In this document: piece after piece, positions 1 to 9,700 of the stretch
Position numbering within the stretch: the stretch's first letter is position 1
Layout: each line of letters begins with the position of its first letter
Source of the DNA: Parafrankia irregularis
Lineage (GTDB): Bacteria; Actinomycetota; Actinomycetes; Frankiales; Frankiaceae
Length of the DNA stretch: 64,000 bases
Direction: 5' to 3'
NCBI RefSeq assembly: GCF_001536285.1
Contig: NZ_FAOZ01000006.1
Location: 310,001-374,000, forward strand
Program-made: the position numbers and the translations under genes
The notes under the pieces: generated by a model
Database searches by the model: none
What the model saw: only the letters and a program-made list of their open reading frames with translations
Told to the model about the DNA's origin: nothing

Positions 1-84
1 CGTAGCGGCGGGCGGTCCGACGATCACCACGTGACGGTGCCGCCCCCCGCCGTCACGGGTGACCCTCGGCGTCCTCCCGCCTCC

Positions 85-120
85 CGCCTCTCGGGTCCCG
101 AGTCCAGGACCCGAGAGGCG
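85..120 (-). terminator. Strong stem-loop downstream of the lamin-tail gene
   Basis: Positions 85-98 and 107-120 form a perfect 14-bp inverted repeat around an 8-nt loop. It lies about 80 nt past the stop of the minus-strand gene ending at 200. No T-tract follows, which is common for actinobacterial terminators. A second, weaker hairpin (GTGACGG at 31-37, CCGTCAC at 50-56) lies further downstream. Confidence 0.6.
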
Positions 121-139
121 GAACCAGCTCAGGACAGCA

Positions 140-211
140 GATCCGGCAGGTCAGCAGATCAAGCAGGTCAGCGGATCAGCAGGTCAGCAGGTCAGCAGGT
201 CAGCAGGTCAG
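140..211. repeat. Short tandem repeat, unit AGGTCAGC
   Basis: Almost four perfect copies of the 8-bp unit AGGTCAGC run from about 178 to 211, with degenerate copies from about 140. The array overlaps the last codons of the minus-strand gene ending at 200, so the stop codon and final residues (Leu-Thr-Cys) lie inside it. It looks like a slippage repeat. Confidence 0.7.
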
Positions 212-1582
212 GGTTCCGCTGCGCAGCGCGTGGCTGGCGTCGTTGCTGTCATCGGCCCAGATGACCGGCCTGCGGCCGGCCGCGCAGGCCTGCGGCGAGA
301 TGGCGAAGCCCTCGTTGTTGTAGTTGCCCATCCCCGTGGGCCGCTGGTAAGTGGCGGTCACGGCGAACTGGCCCTGGCCGTTGATGTCCGACGTGGTGGC
401 CCTACCCGCGCAGGTGTTGTCACAGACGGCCCACAGATGGCCGGTCACCGCGTCGAACTCCAGATCCATCAGCGTTGCCAGGCCGCTGCCGAAGGTGGCG
501 ACCCTGGTGTAGCCGCCGCCGGCCTGGTCGAGCGCGTAGGCGTAAATCGTCCCGTTGGACTCGAGGCCGACGAAGTACAGGCCGGTGCCGTGGCCGGCGT
601 AGTTGGCCGGGTTGTAGGTGCTGTTGGTGTGCTCGTCACGGAAGCCGTGCGCGGTCAGATAGGTGTCCGGCACCCAGGCGATGGACTCCAGCCCGCTGTT
701 GGGGTCCGACGACGGCAGGTCCGCGGTGAGGTTCCACTCCGCGGTGGCGTTCAACGACGTCGCGGTGGATGAACCGTCGTACCGCAGGACCTTCAGCAGA
801 CTGACGTTGTCGTCGCTGTTGTTCCGTTCGGTTGCCACCAGGACGCCATCCGGGCTCACGACGACGCCTTCGGCGTCCGGGTCGCCGGAGCCGTTCGCGT
901 AGTGCAGCACCTTGCCGCTGGACCAGCCACCGGTCGTGTCACGGATCCAGGTCGAACCGCTGGGAACGAGGCGGTACAACGTGCCGGTGCCGTTCTTCAC
1001 CGCCCACAGAACGCTCGAGCTCTGGAACGACACACCGCTGAGGTTCGATCCGAAGACGTTCGTGGCGTCGGCCACCGCCACCGCCGAGTCACCGGGCCAG
1101 GCCGAGCCGGAGCAGGAGTTGGTGGCGCCCCGGGTCGAGGCGAGTGTGGTGGCGAACGAACCCGTCCCGTCCGGACAGCGCCCGTAGGTCGTCGACGCGT
1201 GCGACGTCCAGGTGTAGGAGTCGATCAACGTGGTGCCGCCGGACTGGTACAGCCGCACCGAGTCGGAGCTGCCCAGCCCGTAGGCCGACTCGACATCGAC
1301 GACCACCCGCCCGCCGGCGGCCAGCGACGTACCCGACGCGATCGTGAACACATGCGAGTCGTCGTTGTCCTTCACCACCCATCCGGACAGATCCACCGCC
1401 GTGGCGCCGGTGTTCACCAGCTCCACCCAGTCGCCGGGCGAACCACCGCTCGACTCGACCTCGTTGATCCGCACACTCGTCGGGCCGTCGGCCGACGCCG
1501 GCAGGCCGGACAGTCCCAGCGCCGCCAGGGCAAGGGCACCGGCGACAGCCAGTCGCACTCTTCCTCGGGAAGATCCGAACAA
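200..1582 (-). CDS. Secreted lamin-tail-domain protein with propeller-like C-terminal region
   Basis: The protein begins with a short basic segment and a hydrophobic stretch ending in LPASA-DG, a good Sec signal peptide. A lamin tail domain (LTD) follows over roughly residues 35-150, recognised by INEVESSGG, DWVELVNTG and DLSGWVVKD. The remaining 300 residues contain motifs such as VVVSPDGVLVATERN and MDLEFDAVTGHLWAVCD, typical of extracellular esterase-like or beta-propeller folds. Bacterial LTDs are usually found on secreted surface proteins; a role at the cell surface is inference. I chose the TTG at 1582 because AAGGAG lies 8 nt upstream; a TTG at 1609 would add nine residues but has no ribosome site. 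The gene is divergent from the TIR gene and appears monocistronic. Confidence 0.8.
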   Translation of the reverse strand: MFGSSRGRVRLAVAGALALAALGLSGLPASADGPTSVRINEVESSGGSPGDWVELVNTGATAVDLSGWVVKDNDDSHVFTIASGTSLAAGGRVVVDVESAYGLGSSDSVRLYQSGGTTLIDSYTWTSHASTTYGRCPDGTGSFATTLASTRGATNSCSGSAWPGDSAVAVADATNVFGSNLSGVSFQSSSVLWAVKNGTGTLYRLVPSGSTWIRDTTGGWSSGKVLHYANGSGDPDAEGVVVSPDGVLVATERNNSDDNVSLLKVLRYDGSSTATSLNATAEWNLTADLPSSDPNSGLESIAWVPDTYLTAHGFRDEHTNSTYNPANYAGHGTGLYFVGLESNGTIYAYALDQAGGGYTRVATFGSGLATLMDLEFDAVTGHLWAVCDNTCAGRATTSDINGQGQFAVTATYQRPTGMGNYNNEGFAISPQACAAGRRPVIWADDSNDASHALRSGTLTC

Positions 1583-1927
1583 CGCAGCCACTCCTTCTCG
1601 CAGGGACAAAGGCAGAAGGGAGCAGAATCGCGCTCCTGACGGAGACTCCCGCGACGGGGCAACCGTCCTCTGAACGCAATACGAACAACGCCCGCCGGGC
1701 GCATGGCAACCTCGCGCGCGAGCAAAAAGTGGCCTCCGGCACAGTCGACGGCCAAGCCGGATACCTACCCGGCGCAGCCACCTGTCAGCCAGCCGTCATC
1801 AAAGACCGGCATATACCCGGGCACTTCCGAGTGTCGGGTGGGCTAGCATGCAGACAGAAATACGCGCGGTGCCGCCTGCCCGGGTCCCGGCAGTGTGGGA
1901 TGTGGTACCCGGCTTGACGGGGGCGAT
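1583..1927. other. Divergent intergenic region
   Basis: 345 nt separate the secreted LTD gene (leftward) from the TIR gene (rightward). A -10-like TAGCAT lies at 1844-1849, about 80 nt before the TIR start. No convincing -35, operator or RNA gene was seen. The sequence is less GC-rich than the flanking genes. Confidence 0.4.
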
Positions 1928-4900
1928 ATGAAGGACTGTTTTCTCCTGAGCTCAGCCTTCGACGCCGACACCCCCTGGATCAGGCACTTTCACTCCGATC
2001 TCGAGCGTGCACTGCGCGTCCGTGAGGGCGCTTCGATGACCGGTGTACTGAATGCGCGTCCACGCCCCGGCGCCCCTGACGTGCCGGTTCGCGGAATCGA
2101 CGCCGCGGCCCGCCTGCCTGTCATGGTCGCCCTGTGCCGCGACGATTTCTTCGAGGACGACTGGTGCGGCCGGGAGTGGGCGGTATTCACCGAACGGCTG
2201 CGGCTACGTCCCACCAACCCCGCGCAGGCCACCCGCGGTGCGGACACCCCTCATCTGCTGCCTCTCGTGTGGAGACGCGGTCAGTCCGCGCACTGGTCGG
2301 CGGTCCATGGCCTGCCTGGCAACCCGGCCGAACGGGTGGCGGCGAGGCTCGGCCGTTCCTATGCCGCGCACGACCTGCACACGCTGATCCGGACCCAGCA
2401 ATGGGGCAAGGGCGGCTACTTCGAGGTTGTGGAGCTGATCGCCGACCTGGTCGCGGCGGCCCGCCGAACACCGCCGCCCGTCCTGTCCACCGCGGCCGCG
2501 GAAGCGTTGCCGCCCGCCTTCGGGGTGCCGGCGGAAGGGCCCCGGCCCGCCGCATCTCTGCGCACGACATCTCCCTGGTTCCCGCCCCCGAATCCGTCCG
2601 CCGTGAGCTCTCCCAGCGCGAGCTCACCCGCCAGCGACCCGGCCGACCAGGGCCCGTCCGGCACGGGGGCCGGTCACCGTGCCGGCCCCGTGCATGTCGC
2701 GGTCAGCTATGTCGGGCCGAACCAGCCCTGGGCGGACTGGATCAGGGACCTTCTCCGCGCACGCGGGCATCAGGTTGACCTGATCCGCTGGAATCCGCTG
2801 CGTGGCGACCGGCTGTCCGAGACCTTGCGCGCGGTCGAGCAGTCCGGCGCGGACCGGCTGATCTGCCTGCTGTCCCGGGAGTACTGCGTCGCCCGCGCGG
2901 ACCTGAGCGCCGCGGTGACCGAGCTGGAGCAGTGGGAGTTACTCGCCGGCGAGGGAGCACTGCGCGGCAGGATCCTGCGCGTCGTGCTCGATCCCGAGCC
3001 GCTGCCCGAACCTCTGCGCTCGATGTCCACCATCGACCTGCGGGGCGCCTCGGCAGCCGCACTGGAGCGACTGCTGGCCCAGGTCCAGGGCCAAGGCCAG
3101 GTCCAGGGCCAGGTCCAGCGCCAGGTCCAGGGCCGGGCTGGCCACCCCGCGCCGCAGGCCACGCCCCTGCCGGCCCGGGGCCCGCACTCGCCGCCGCGGT
3201 CCAACGCACCGGTGGAGAACGATTTCTTCACCGGGCGGGACGACGACCTGGACCGGATCGCGGCCCTGCTCGACCGGGACGGACACGCCGCGGTGGTGGC
3301 GAAGGACGCACTGCCGGACCTGGGTGAGTCCGAGGTGGCGATCGAGTACTCGAACCGGTTCCGGATGCGGTACGACGTGATCTGGTGGATTTCCTGCCAG
3401 GGCGACCTGAGTATCGCCGAGCAGCTCGATCGGCTACCCGCGGAGGAGTCGCCGGAATCCCAGGAATCTCAGGAATCCCTCGAACCCGCCGGAGGCCCAC
3501 CGGAAGAAGGGGGGGCCACCCGGCCGGCCGGCGACACACCCAGGCGGCTGCTGGTGTTCATCGCGGCCGATGATCCCGACTCCATCAAGGAGTATTTCCC
3601 CCAGGACGGCTCGCACGTCCTGGTTGTGGCCAGGAATGCCGGCTCCTGGGCTCAGAACACCGTTGCGATCGGGCCGCTGAGCAGAGCCGAGTCGGTGTTT
3701 CTGCTCACGGAGACGGCGCCGGTGAACCGGGGAGAGGCCGACCACCTCGCACGCCTGCTGCGGGATCGCCCGGGTCTCATCGCCGAGGTGGCCGGCCACC
3801 TTGTCCGCCGTGAGATATCGCTGCAGCGGTGCATCGCGCTTCTGACCGACTCCCAGCGGTACAACGACCTGCCGCGCGACCTCCACCTCCGGCTGATGAG
3901 CATGATGGTCGACGATCCAGGAGCAGATCCCCGAGCAGCCCAGCCGAGCCTTTCCGCGCCCCCCGTGGAATCTCCGCAGACACCGCAGACACCACAGCCT
4001 CCGGCCGGCGGCAGGAGACGGCCGCCGACGGAGCCGCACCCGGCGTCTGCGCCGCCGATCGACCTGACCGAAGGCACCCAGCCCACGGCGGACGAGGCCG
4101 GCCAGTCCTCCGTGCCCCAACGGGACGTCTTCAGCATTCACGCCGCGCTCATGGGTGTCTGGATCATCAACGATCCGGATGCGTTCGACGCCTGGATGGC
4201 GCTGCTGTCCGAGCGCATCGAGCGTCGAATCCTGCTTCCTCGTCACGAGCCGCTTGCCGTACGGGTGATGGCACTCATCCGGCACGCCCTGGCGCAGACC
4301 GAGCCGGAGCTGCTCGACGCCATGGCGCGGGCGCTGGAGGAACGGGCCGCCGGCGACCCGTCGGTCCGGCAGTTCCGTCGACACGTCGACAACGTCCGGC
4401 ACCGCTGGGGGCAGCACAGCGGAAGCGGATCGCTCGACAGCACCTTCCTCGTCGATCCGGGCAGTACGGCGGCCAGCCACCTGGCAGACGGAGTCGTTCC
4501 GTATTTCTTCCTGAGCTATGCCCGTCGGCGTGACAGCGATCTGGTGGAGCGGTTCCACCGCCGTCTCGAGACGGAGATCGGCCGGCGCGCCAGGCGGCAG
4601 GTGAACACCAGAGGGTTCCTCGACCGGGTCAGCATGGAGGGCGGCGCGCACTGGCGCGCGGAGCTCCAGGAAGCCGTCCGCCGCAGCCCGATGATGATCG
4701 CACTCTGCTCGGACGACTATTTCAGCAGCTCCTGGTGCGGCCGTGAATGGGCGGTCTTCCAGGAACGGATCCGGCGGGCGACCGCGCCGGGCGGCATGCC
4801 GCCGGCGGCGATTATTCCGGTTCGGTGGCTCCCGCTTACCTGTGAACCGCCCGAACCGGCGCAGGCGGTACAGATGCTGGACGTCAGCGGCGCCACCCGG

Positions 4901-5068
4901 TCCGACCTGCCGGTGATGGATCTCATCCAGGAGGACGAGAGCGTCGTGCTCCGCCTTATGCGGCTGCTCACCGAGCGAATGATGAAGATCGCGGCAGCCG
5001 CGCTGCCGCCGCTCGAACGAGATCTGACAGAACTGGTCGAGCCCCTGTTCGGGTCGACCCGAGGATGA
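1928..5068 (+). CDS. Large TIR protein: TIR / TIR-like / degenerate NB-ARC / TIR
   Basis: 1046 aa from ATG 1928, which follows a GGGGG ribosome site; a GTG at 1895 would add 11 residues. Domains: an N-terminal TIR-like domain (about 1-190) with DDWCGREW, matching the SxWCxxE TIR signature that carries the catalytic Glu; a second TIR-like domain (about 255-385, VAVSYVGPNQPWADW); an NB-ARC-like region (about 425-600) that keeps the FxsT-like ITGRDDDLDRI-type entry and a YDVIWWI strand but reads KDALPDLGES where a P-loop should be; an alpha-helical region (about 735-840); and a C-terminal TIR (about 857-1046) starting PYFFLSYARR and containing SSWCGREW. PYFFLSYA is the hallmark opening of FxsC-type TIR proteins. 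Low-complexity linkers (GQVQ, QES, PQT repeats) join the domains. Likely a signalling or NAD-consuming component of the Fxs-type locus downstream; the function is inferred. Confidence 0.8.
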   Translation: MKDCFLLSSAFDADTPWIRHFHSDLERALRVREGASMTGVLNARPRPGAPDVPVRGIDAAARLPVMVALCRDDFFEDDWCGREWAVFTERLRLRPTNPAQATRGADTPHLLPLVWRRGQSAHWSAVHGLPGNPAERVAARLGRSYAAHDLHTLIRTQQWGKGGYFEVVELIADLVAAARRTPPPVLSTAAAEALPPAFGVPAEGPRPAASLRTTSPWFPPPNPSAVSSPSASSPASDPADQGPSGTGAGHRAGPVHVAVSYVGPNQPWADWIRDLLRARGHQVDLIRWNPLRGDRLSETLRAVEQSGADRLICLLSREYCVARADLSAAVTELEQWELLAGEGALRGRILRVVLDPEPLPEPLRSMSTIDLRGASAAALERLLAQVQGQGQVQGQVQRQVQGRAGHPAPQATPLPARGPHSPPRSNAPVENDFFTGRDDDLDRIAALLDRDGHAAVVAKDALPDLGESEVAIEYSNRFRMRYDVIWWISCQGDLSIAEQLDRLPAEESPESQESQESLEPAGGPPEEGGATRPAGDTPRRLLVFIAADDPDSIKEYFPQDGSHVLVVARNAGSWAQNTVAIGPLSRAESVFLLTETAPVNRGEADHLARLLRDRPGLIAEVAGHLVRREISLQRCIALLTDSQRYNDLPRDLHLRLMSMMVDDPGADPRAAQPSLSAPPVESPQTPQTPQPPAGGRRRPPTEPHPASAPPIDLTEGTQPTADEAGQSSVPQRDVFSIHAALMGVWIINDPDAFDAWMALLSERIERRILLPRHEPLAVRVMALIRHALAQTEPELLDAMARALEERAAGDPSVRQFRRHVDNVRHRWGQHSGSGSLDSTFLVDPGSTAASHLADGVVPYFFLSYARRRDSDLVERFHRRLETEIGRRARRQVNTRGFLDRVSMEGGAHWRAELQEAVRRSPMMIALCSDDYFSSSWCGREWAVFQERIRRATAPGGMPPAAIIPVRWLPLTCEPPEPAQAVQMLDVSGATRSDLPVMDLIQEDESVVLRLMRLLTERMMKIAAAALPPLERDLTELVEPLFGSTRG
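3078..3141. repeat. In-gene GQVQ-coding tandem repeat
   Basis: Repeated CAGGTCCAGGGC-like units encode a Gln/Val/Gly linker between the second TIR-like domain and the NB-ARC-like region of the TIR protein. The reading frame is kept. Its copy number probably varies between strains. Confidence 0.6.
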
Positions 5069-5203
5069 ACGGCCCACCCCGCGCCATCGGTGGCCATCCA
5101 GGCGAATGGTCGGCAGAGTTTTCGGGCGAAGCAGCACACCTGGCAGCAACCGTGCTTCCGCTGCCGCCGCTCGGCCGCGCGCACGGCCCTGGGAGGTGTA
5201 GAA

Positions 5204-5356
5204 ATGCTGAACCATGGTCTGGCGACGGGGGCAGGAATGCCGTTGAATGACGGAGAGTCACAGCATAAGGATTTCGCCAGCGTGCCGTGCGGCCTGCCCC
5301 GGCGGTGGAAAACAGCACAGACGACCGGCGGCCGTATCCCTGGGAGACCGACGTGA
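5204..5356 (+). CDS. Small ORF translationally coupled to fxsC
   Basis: A 50-aa ORF opens at ATG 5204, with a near-perfect ribosome site (GGGAGGTG) 6-7 nt upstream. Its TGA (5354-5356) overlaps the GTG start of fxsC (5353-5355) as GTGA, the standard layout for translational coupling. Third-position GC is about 70 percent, lower than in long genes nearby. The peptide begins MLNHGLATGAGM and contains FASVP about 22 residues before the C-terminus; this resembles the FxSxx core of Fxs precursors but is not terminal, so the match may be chance. It could be a precursor peptide, a coupling leader or a spurious ORF. No homologue is recognised. Confidence 0.4.
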   Translation: MLNHGLATGAGMPLNDGESQHKDFASVPCGLPRRWKTAQTTGGRIPGRPT

Positions 5357-6735
5357 CCAGGAACTTCGTGCTGCATCACGCCGGCACACCCGGCGAGGAC
5401 CGCTATGCCGAGCAGTTCCTTGACGACATCCAGGACGAAGTCGACCGGGCAGTCGGCACCGGCACCGGTGACACTGAGTCGATACGTGGCCGGTTCACCC
5501 GGGTCACGGGCACCCGCTTCGGCATTCCAGCAGACGGCTCCCAGGTAATCGACCCCGTAATCCTGAGCTGTGCCGCTCTGGTCTCACTCAACACGGACGG
5601 CTATCTCCGGGATCAGCAGAGGATGTGGGAGCGGCGGCTCTTCCGGGAACGCCTTCGCTGGCACCTGCAGTTCACCGGCAGAGCGTCACCGGCACACATC
5701 GGCGTCCGCTGGTTCAGCGACGCCGCCAGTCCGGCTCCCACCACCGCCGACGCGCTGATCGACGCAGACCTCGGGCCCGAGTACGCCACCACCGGAGCGC
5801 TTCGCCTGCTGCGGACCGCCCCGGAGTCGGAGTCCTACCGGCGGCTCGTCGTCGACATCGCGCGACGGATCCTGGACGCGGCTCACGACCCCGTCCCGGT
5901 GATGAGCGAGGAGGATGTCCGGTTCGTACCGAGGATTCCCACCGCGGCCTCGGCAGGCGCACCGCCGGGCGCCCCCTCCCCACCGGCCTGGGAGCGGAGC
6001 CGGGCGGGCGGCGGACGCGCGACCGTGGTGCTGGCGGTACCAGCCCAGGAGGACCTGCCACCGCAGCGGCGTGACCGCGGCTACTACGGACGCACCGCGG
6101 CCGAATGGCGGCCCTTCCTCCCCGGCACCGGCGCGTCCGCCTTCGACATCGTTCGCGCGACCATGGAAGACGCCGGAATCCACGACATCGCCTGCGAACA
6201 GTTGAGCGTGCGCACCTTCGAGAACCCGCCATCAGCCCTTGACGATGAGCGCGTCGTCGCGGTTCTTGTTGATCCATGGATTGCCTCCGGCGGCAATGCG
6301 GACGATGCACTGGCCCGGCTGGCGGAGTGGCGACGCCGCAGCGGAGCGGTGGTGGGAATATTTTTGATCACCGCTGAGGGTGACGAGGAGACGGCGGCAC
6401 AGGCAGCCGTGCTGACCAACCGCCTGCGGCATCTGTTGAAGGAGGACGCCGCGCTGTTCCGCTCCCGCACCTGGTTGCCGGCCGTGGATGATGCCGCGCG
6501 GCTCGCGTCGTCGGCACGGCCCTTTGTCGTCCGTGCTCGCAACCGCCTGCTCGCGGAACGCCGCCGGGCCGCGCTGGTGTCCAGCGCCGCGCCTGGCGGG
6601 CCGGCCACCGACCGGCTGGCTCCGGAAAGGAATGTGTGGGCCAGGCCATACCATCGGATGTGGATGTCGGATGCCGCCGACACCACCCGGCCGGCCTCAC
6701 ATCGAACGCTCGGCGCGGGGGTGGAAACAGCGTGA
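5353..6735 (+). CDS. fxsC: FxsC, TIR-like protein of the FxSxx-COOH system
   Basis: 460 aa from GTG 5353, with GGGAGACC 4 nt upstream; the open frame extends to 5287 without a ribosome site. The N-terminal half (about 1-200) is a diverged TIR-like fold: RNFVLHHAGTPGEDRYAEQF replaces the usual PYFFLSYA opening, and the WCxxE motif has become RMWERRLF, so NADase activity is doubtful. A proline/alanine linker leads to a C-terminal domain with ATVVLAVPAQEDLPPQRRD, YYGRTAAEWRPFLPG and VVAVLVDPW. That arrangement matches the conserved C-terminal region of FxsC proteins as I recall the family. The stop overlaps the GTG of fxsT (GTGA), so the two are co-translated. FxsC function is unknown in the family. 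Confidence 0.75.
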   Translation: MTRNFVLHHAGTPGEDRYAEQFLDDIQDEVDRAVGTGTGDTESIRGRFTRVTGTRFGIPADGSQVIDPVILSCAALVSLNTDGYLRDQQRMWERRLFRERLRWHLQFTGRASPAHIGVRWFSDAASPAPTTADALIDADLGPEYATTGALRLLRTAPESESYRRLVVDIARRILDAAHDPVPVMSEEDVRFVPRIPTAASAGAPPGAPSPPAWERSRAGGGRATVVLAVPAQEDLPPQRRDRGYYGRTAAEWRPFLPGTGASAFDIVRATMEDAGIHDIACEQLSVRTFENPPSALDDERVVAVLVDPWIASGGNADDALARLAEWRRRSGAVVGIFLITAEGDEETAAQAAVLTNRLRHLLKEDAALFRSRTWLPAVDDAARLASSARPFVVRARNRLLAERRRAALVSSAAPGGPATDRLAPERNVWARPYHRMWMSDAADTTRPASHRTLGAGVETA

Positions 6736-9700
6736 CCACAGACTCAGCTTCAGGCCGGGCCGCGGTGCCGGTGGAATCGACGGCACCCGTGACGGTGCCG
6801 GCGACGGTACCGTCGAACACCCGAATCGTCACCTTCTACTCCTACAAGGGTGGCACCGGGCGCACGATGGCGATGGCGAACGTCGCCTTCATCCTGGCGA
6901 GTGCGGGAATGAAGGTTCTGGTCATCGACTGGGACCTTGAGTCACCCGGTCTGCACCGCTATTTTCGGCCGTTTCTCACCGACCGGGACCTGACCAGCAG
7001 TGACGGCGTCATCGATATTCTGACCAAGTTCGTCACCGAACGGGACCTGTACCCGGTGAACGACCCCGCCGCGCCGGACCCGCTGCGGCACGCGGACTTC
7101 ACGAACCACGTGGAGACGCTGCGGTGGCAGTACTTTCCGCGCGGGGGCAGGCTGGATTTCCTCGGCCCGGGCCGCCAGGAGTCGCGGGACAGCGACGCCG
7201 AGTACCAGTCGCTGTACGAGCTCAGGGTCTCGACCTTTCCCTGGAACCAGCTGTTCGACGGCCCGGACGAGACCGTTTTCATCAGCCGGTTGCGCGAGAA
7301 CATGTTGTCCGCCGGCTACGACTACGTGCTGATCGACAGCCGCACCGGCGTCTCGGACGCCTCCGGGATCTGCACCATGCTGCTCCCGGATGTGGCGGTC
7401 ATCGGCTTCGTCATGAACAACCAGTCGATCATCGGTGCGACCTGGGTCGCCAAGCGTATTCGCTCCAGCGCGCCCCGTCCCGTCCAGGTGATCCCGGTCC
7501 CGATGCGGGTGGAGGACGGCGAGCAGCGGCGGCTGGAGCGGCGGCGCCTGTTCGCCGCCTTCCGCTTCAACGACGTCCTGGATCTGGATGCCGATTCGGA
7601 CCGGCAGGTCCAGCGGCTCGCCAAGGTGGAGATTCCCTACAAGCAGCTGTACGCCTATGAGGAGCTTCTCGCCTCGTTCGGTGACACTCCCGGCGTCCGG
7701 TCCAGTCTGCTGTCGGCCTATGAGGAGCTGGCGGCGACGATTCACGGCGGCCCACTACCGGAGCGGGCGCTCATCCCGTACGCGCAACGGCAGCGCATCG
7801 TGCGGCAGTTCGAGCTGGCGGACACGCCGATGCTGCGCTCGGCCGTGGTTCTCGCGGCCCCGGCCGACCGGGTCTGGGGCGACTGGGTGGCCGGCCAGCT
7901 GCGCCGCTTCGGTATCCGGGTGACCTCGACCGGCACGCTGAGCTCGCCCGGGCGGCTGCCCAGGTCCAGCGCGCTGCTCGTGATCGCCTCGACCGCGCTG
8001 GACCGCGAGGCACCCGAGGGCAGCACGGCCCGAGCGGATCTCCTGCGGTTGATCGAGGATTCCGGGGCGCCTGACCAGCGCATCACCGTGGTGCAGGTGA
8101 CTCCTCCGGAGACCGAGTGGCTTTCTCGGGACACCGGCGGGGAACCCGTCACCATCAGCGGGCTCGATGAGGCCGCAGCCCGGGAGCGGCTGCTCAACCA
8201 TCTTGGTTTCGTCGACGTGGCCACCCCCGACGGCGACGCGGGCGGGCCGCGGTTCCCCACGCTGAAGCCGGCCGCCTGGGGGCGGGTACCACCCCGCTAC
8301 GGCTGGTTCGTCGGCCGGGAGCAGGAGCTGACGCGACTACGCGACCGGCTGACACCGGGTTCGGTGGTCACCGGTCGCCAGGTGCTGGCGGGCCCGCGCG
8401 GCGTGGGCAAGACCCTGGTCGCGGCCGAGTTCGCCTACCGTTTCAGCTCCGACTACGACGTCGTCTGGTGGATCCCGGCCGACGACCCGGCGTCGATTCG
8501 CCAGAGCCTCGTCGATCTCGCCGGCCGCCTGCGCCTCGATGTCGGCGGATCCACGCCCGTCGCGCAGAACGTGCCCGAGCTTGCCAACGCCGCGCTCGAT
8601 GCGCTCTCGTTGGGCGAGCCGCCGCTGCGGCGCTGGCTGTTGATCTATGACAACGCCGCTCACCCGGACGCGGTGTCCGAGCTGATGCCCACCGGCACCG
8701 CCTTCGGTCACGTCCTGATCACCTCGTATCACACCGCCTGGGACGACGGTTCCGCCGTGAAGATCGGCAACTTCGCCCCGGCGGAGAGCATTCGGCTGCT
8801 GCGCCGTGGCCTTCCCGGTGCCTCCGACGCCATGCTCGCCCCACTCGCCGAGCAGGTCGACAACTTCCCGTTCGACATCAACCAGGCGGCCAACTCGTTG
8901 AGCCGCAGCACCCTGCCGGCGGCTGATGCGGTCAGGTCCTACCAGGCACGGCTGCTCGAGCGCGGCCGGTGGAGCGGCGGCAGCGCCTGGGCGATGGAGT
9001 ACAACGAGCTGAAGACGAGCGCCGATCCCGTCGCCCGGGCCGCCGCGAAGCTGCTGGAGATGTGCGCCTACCTCGCCGAGGAGGGCGTCTCGCTGGCGCT
9101 GCTGCGGTCCGCCGCGATGGTCCAACGGCTCCACGACATCGGCTCCGACGCCCCCACCGCCGCGGCGCCACCGGATGTCGACTCCGTCATCGACCGGATC
9201 GAACGTCTCAACCTCGCCACCGTCAACCCGACCCGGGACCGGCTGATCGTGCCCGGCCGGTCCCAGCTGTACGTCCGTGAACGGCTGCCGGAGCCGGAGG
9301 CCACGCTCATCCGTGCGGAGGTCTGGCGGGTGCTGACCGCGCACGCGTCCCTCACCGCACTGGACGACCCCAGCGGCCGGGACATGTTCGTCGAGCTCCG
9401 CAAGCACATCCGCCCATCCGGTGCCGCCGCGTCGCCCGACCCGGACGTCCGACGCTGGATGATCTACGAGGTGTACCGGCGTTGGCGCGTCGGCGAGCTC
9501 GGCGACGCCCTGGAGCTCACGGACGAGTGCCTGGCGAACTGGCAGCCGCTCGGAGCGGATGATCCGATCACGTTGCAGATGTGCACGTGGCGGGCGACCG
9601 TGCTGCGCTCGTCCGGGCGCATCGACGAGGCGTTCGCGCTCGACGAGCAGACCCTCGCCGCGCAGCGCCATCTGCTCGGTTTCGCCGACCGGCGCACGCT

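Noticed and set aside
140-211. Repeat array at the left end as a possible CRISPR
   Set aside because: The 8-bp units are contiguous with no spacers, which is slippage-type repeat structure.
3434-5215. 593-codon minus-strand frame opposite the TIR gene
   Set aside because: The TIR signatures are on the plus strand; this frame is a shadow.
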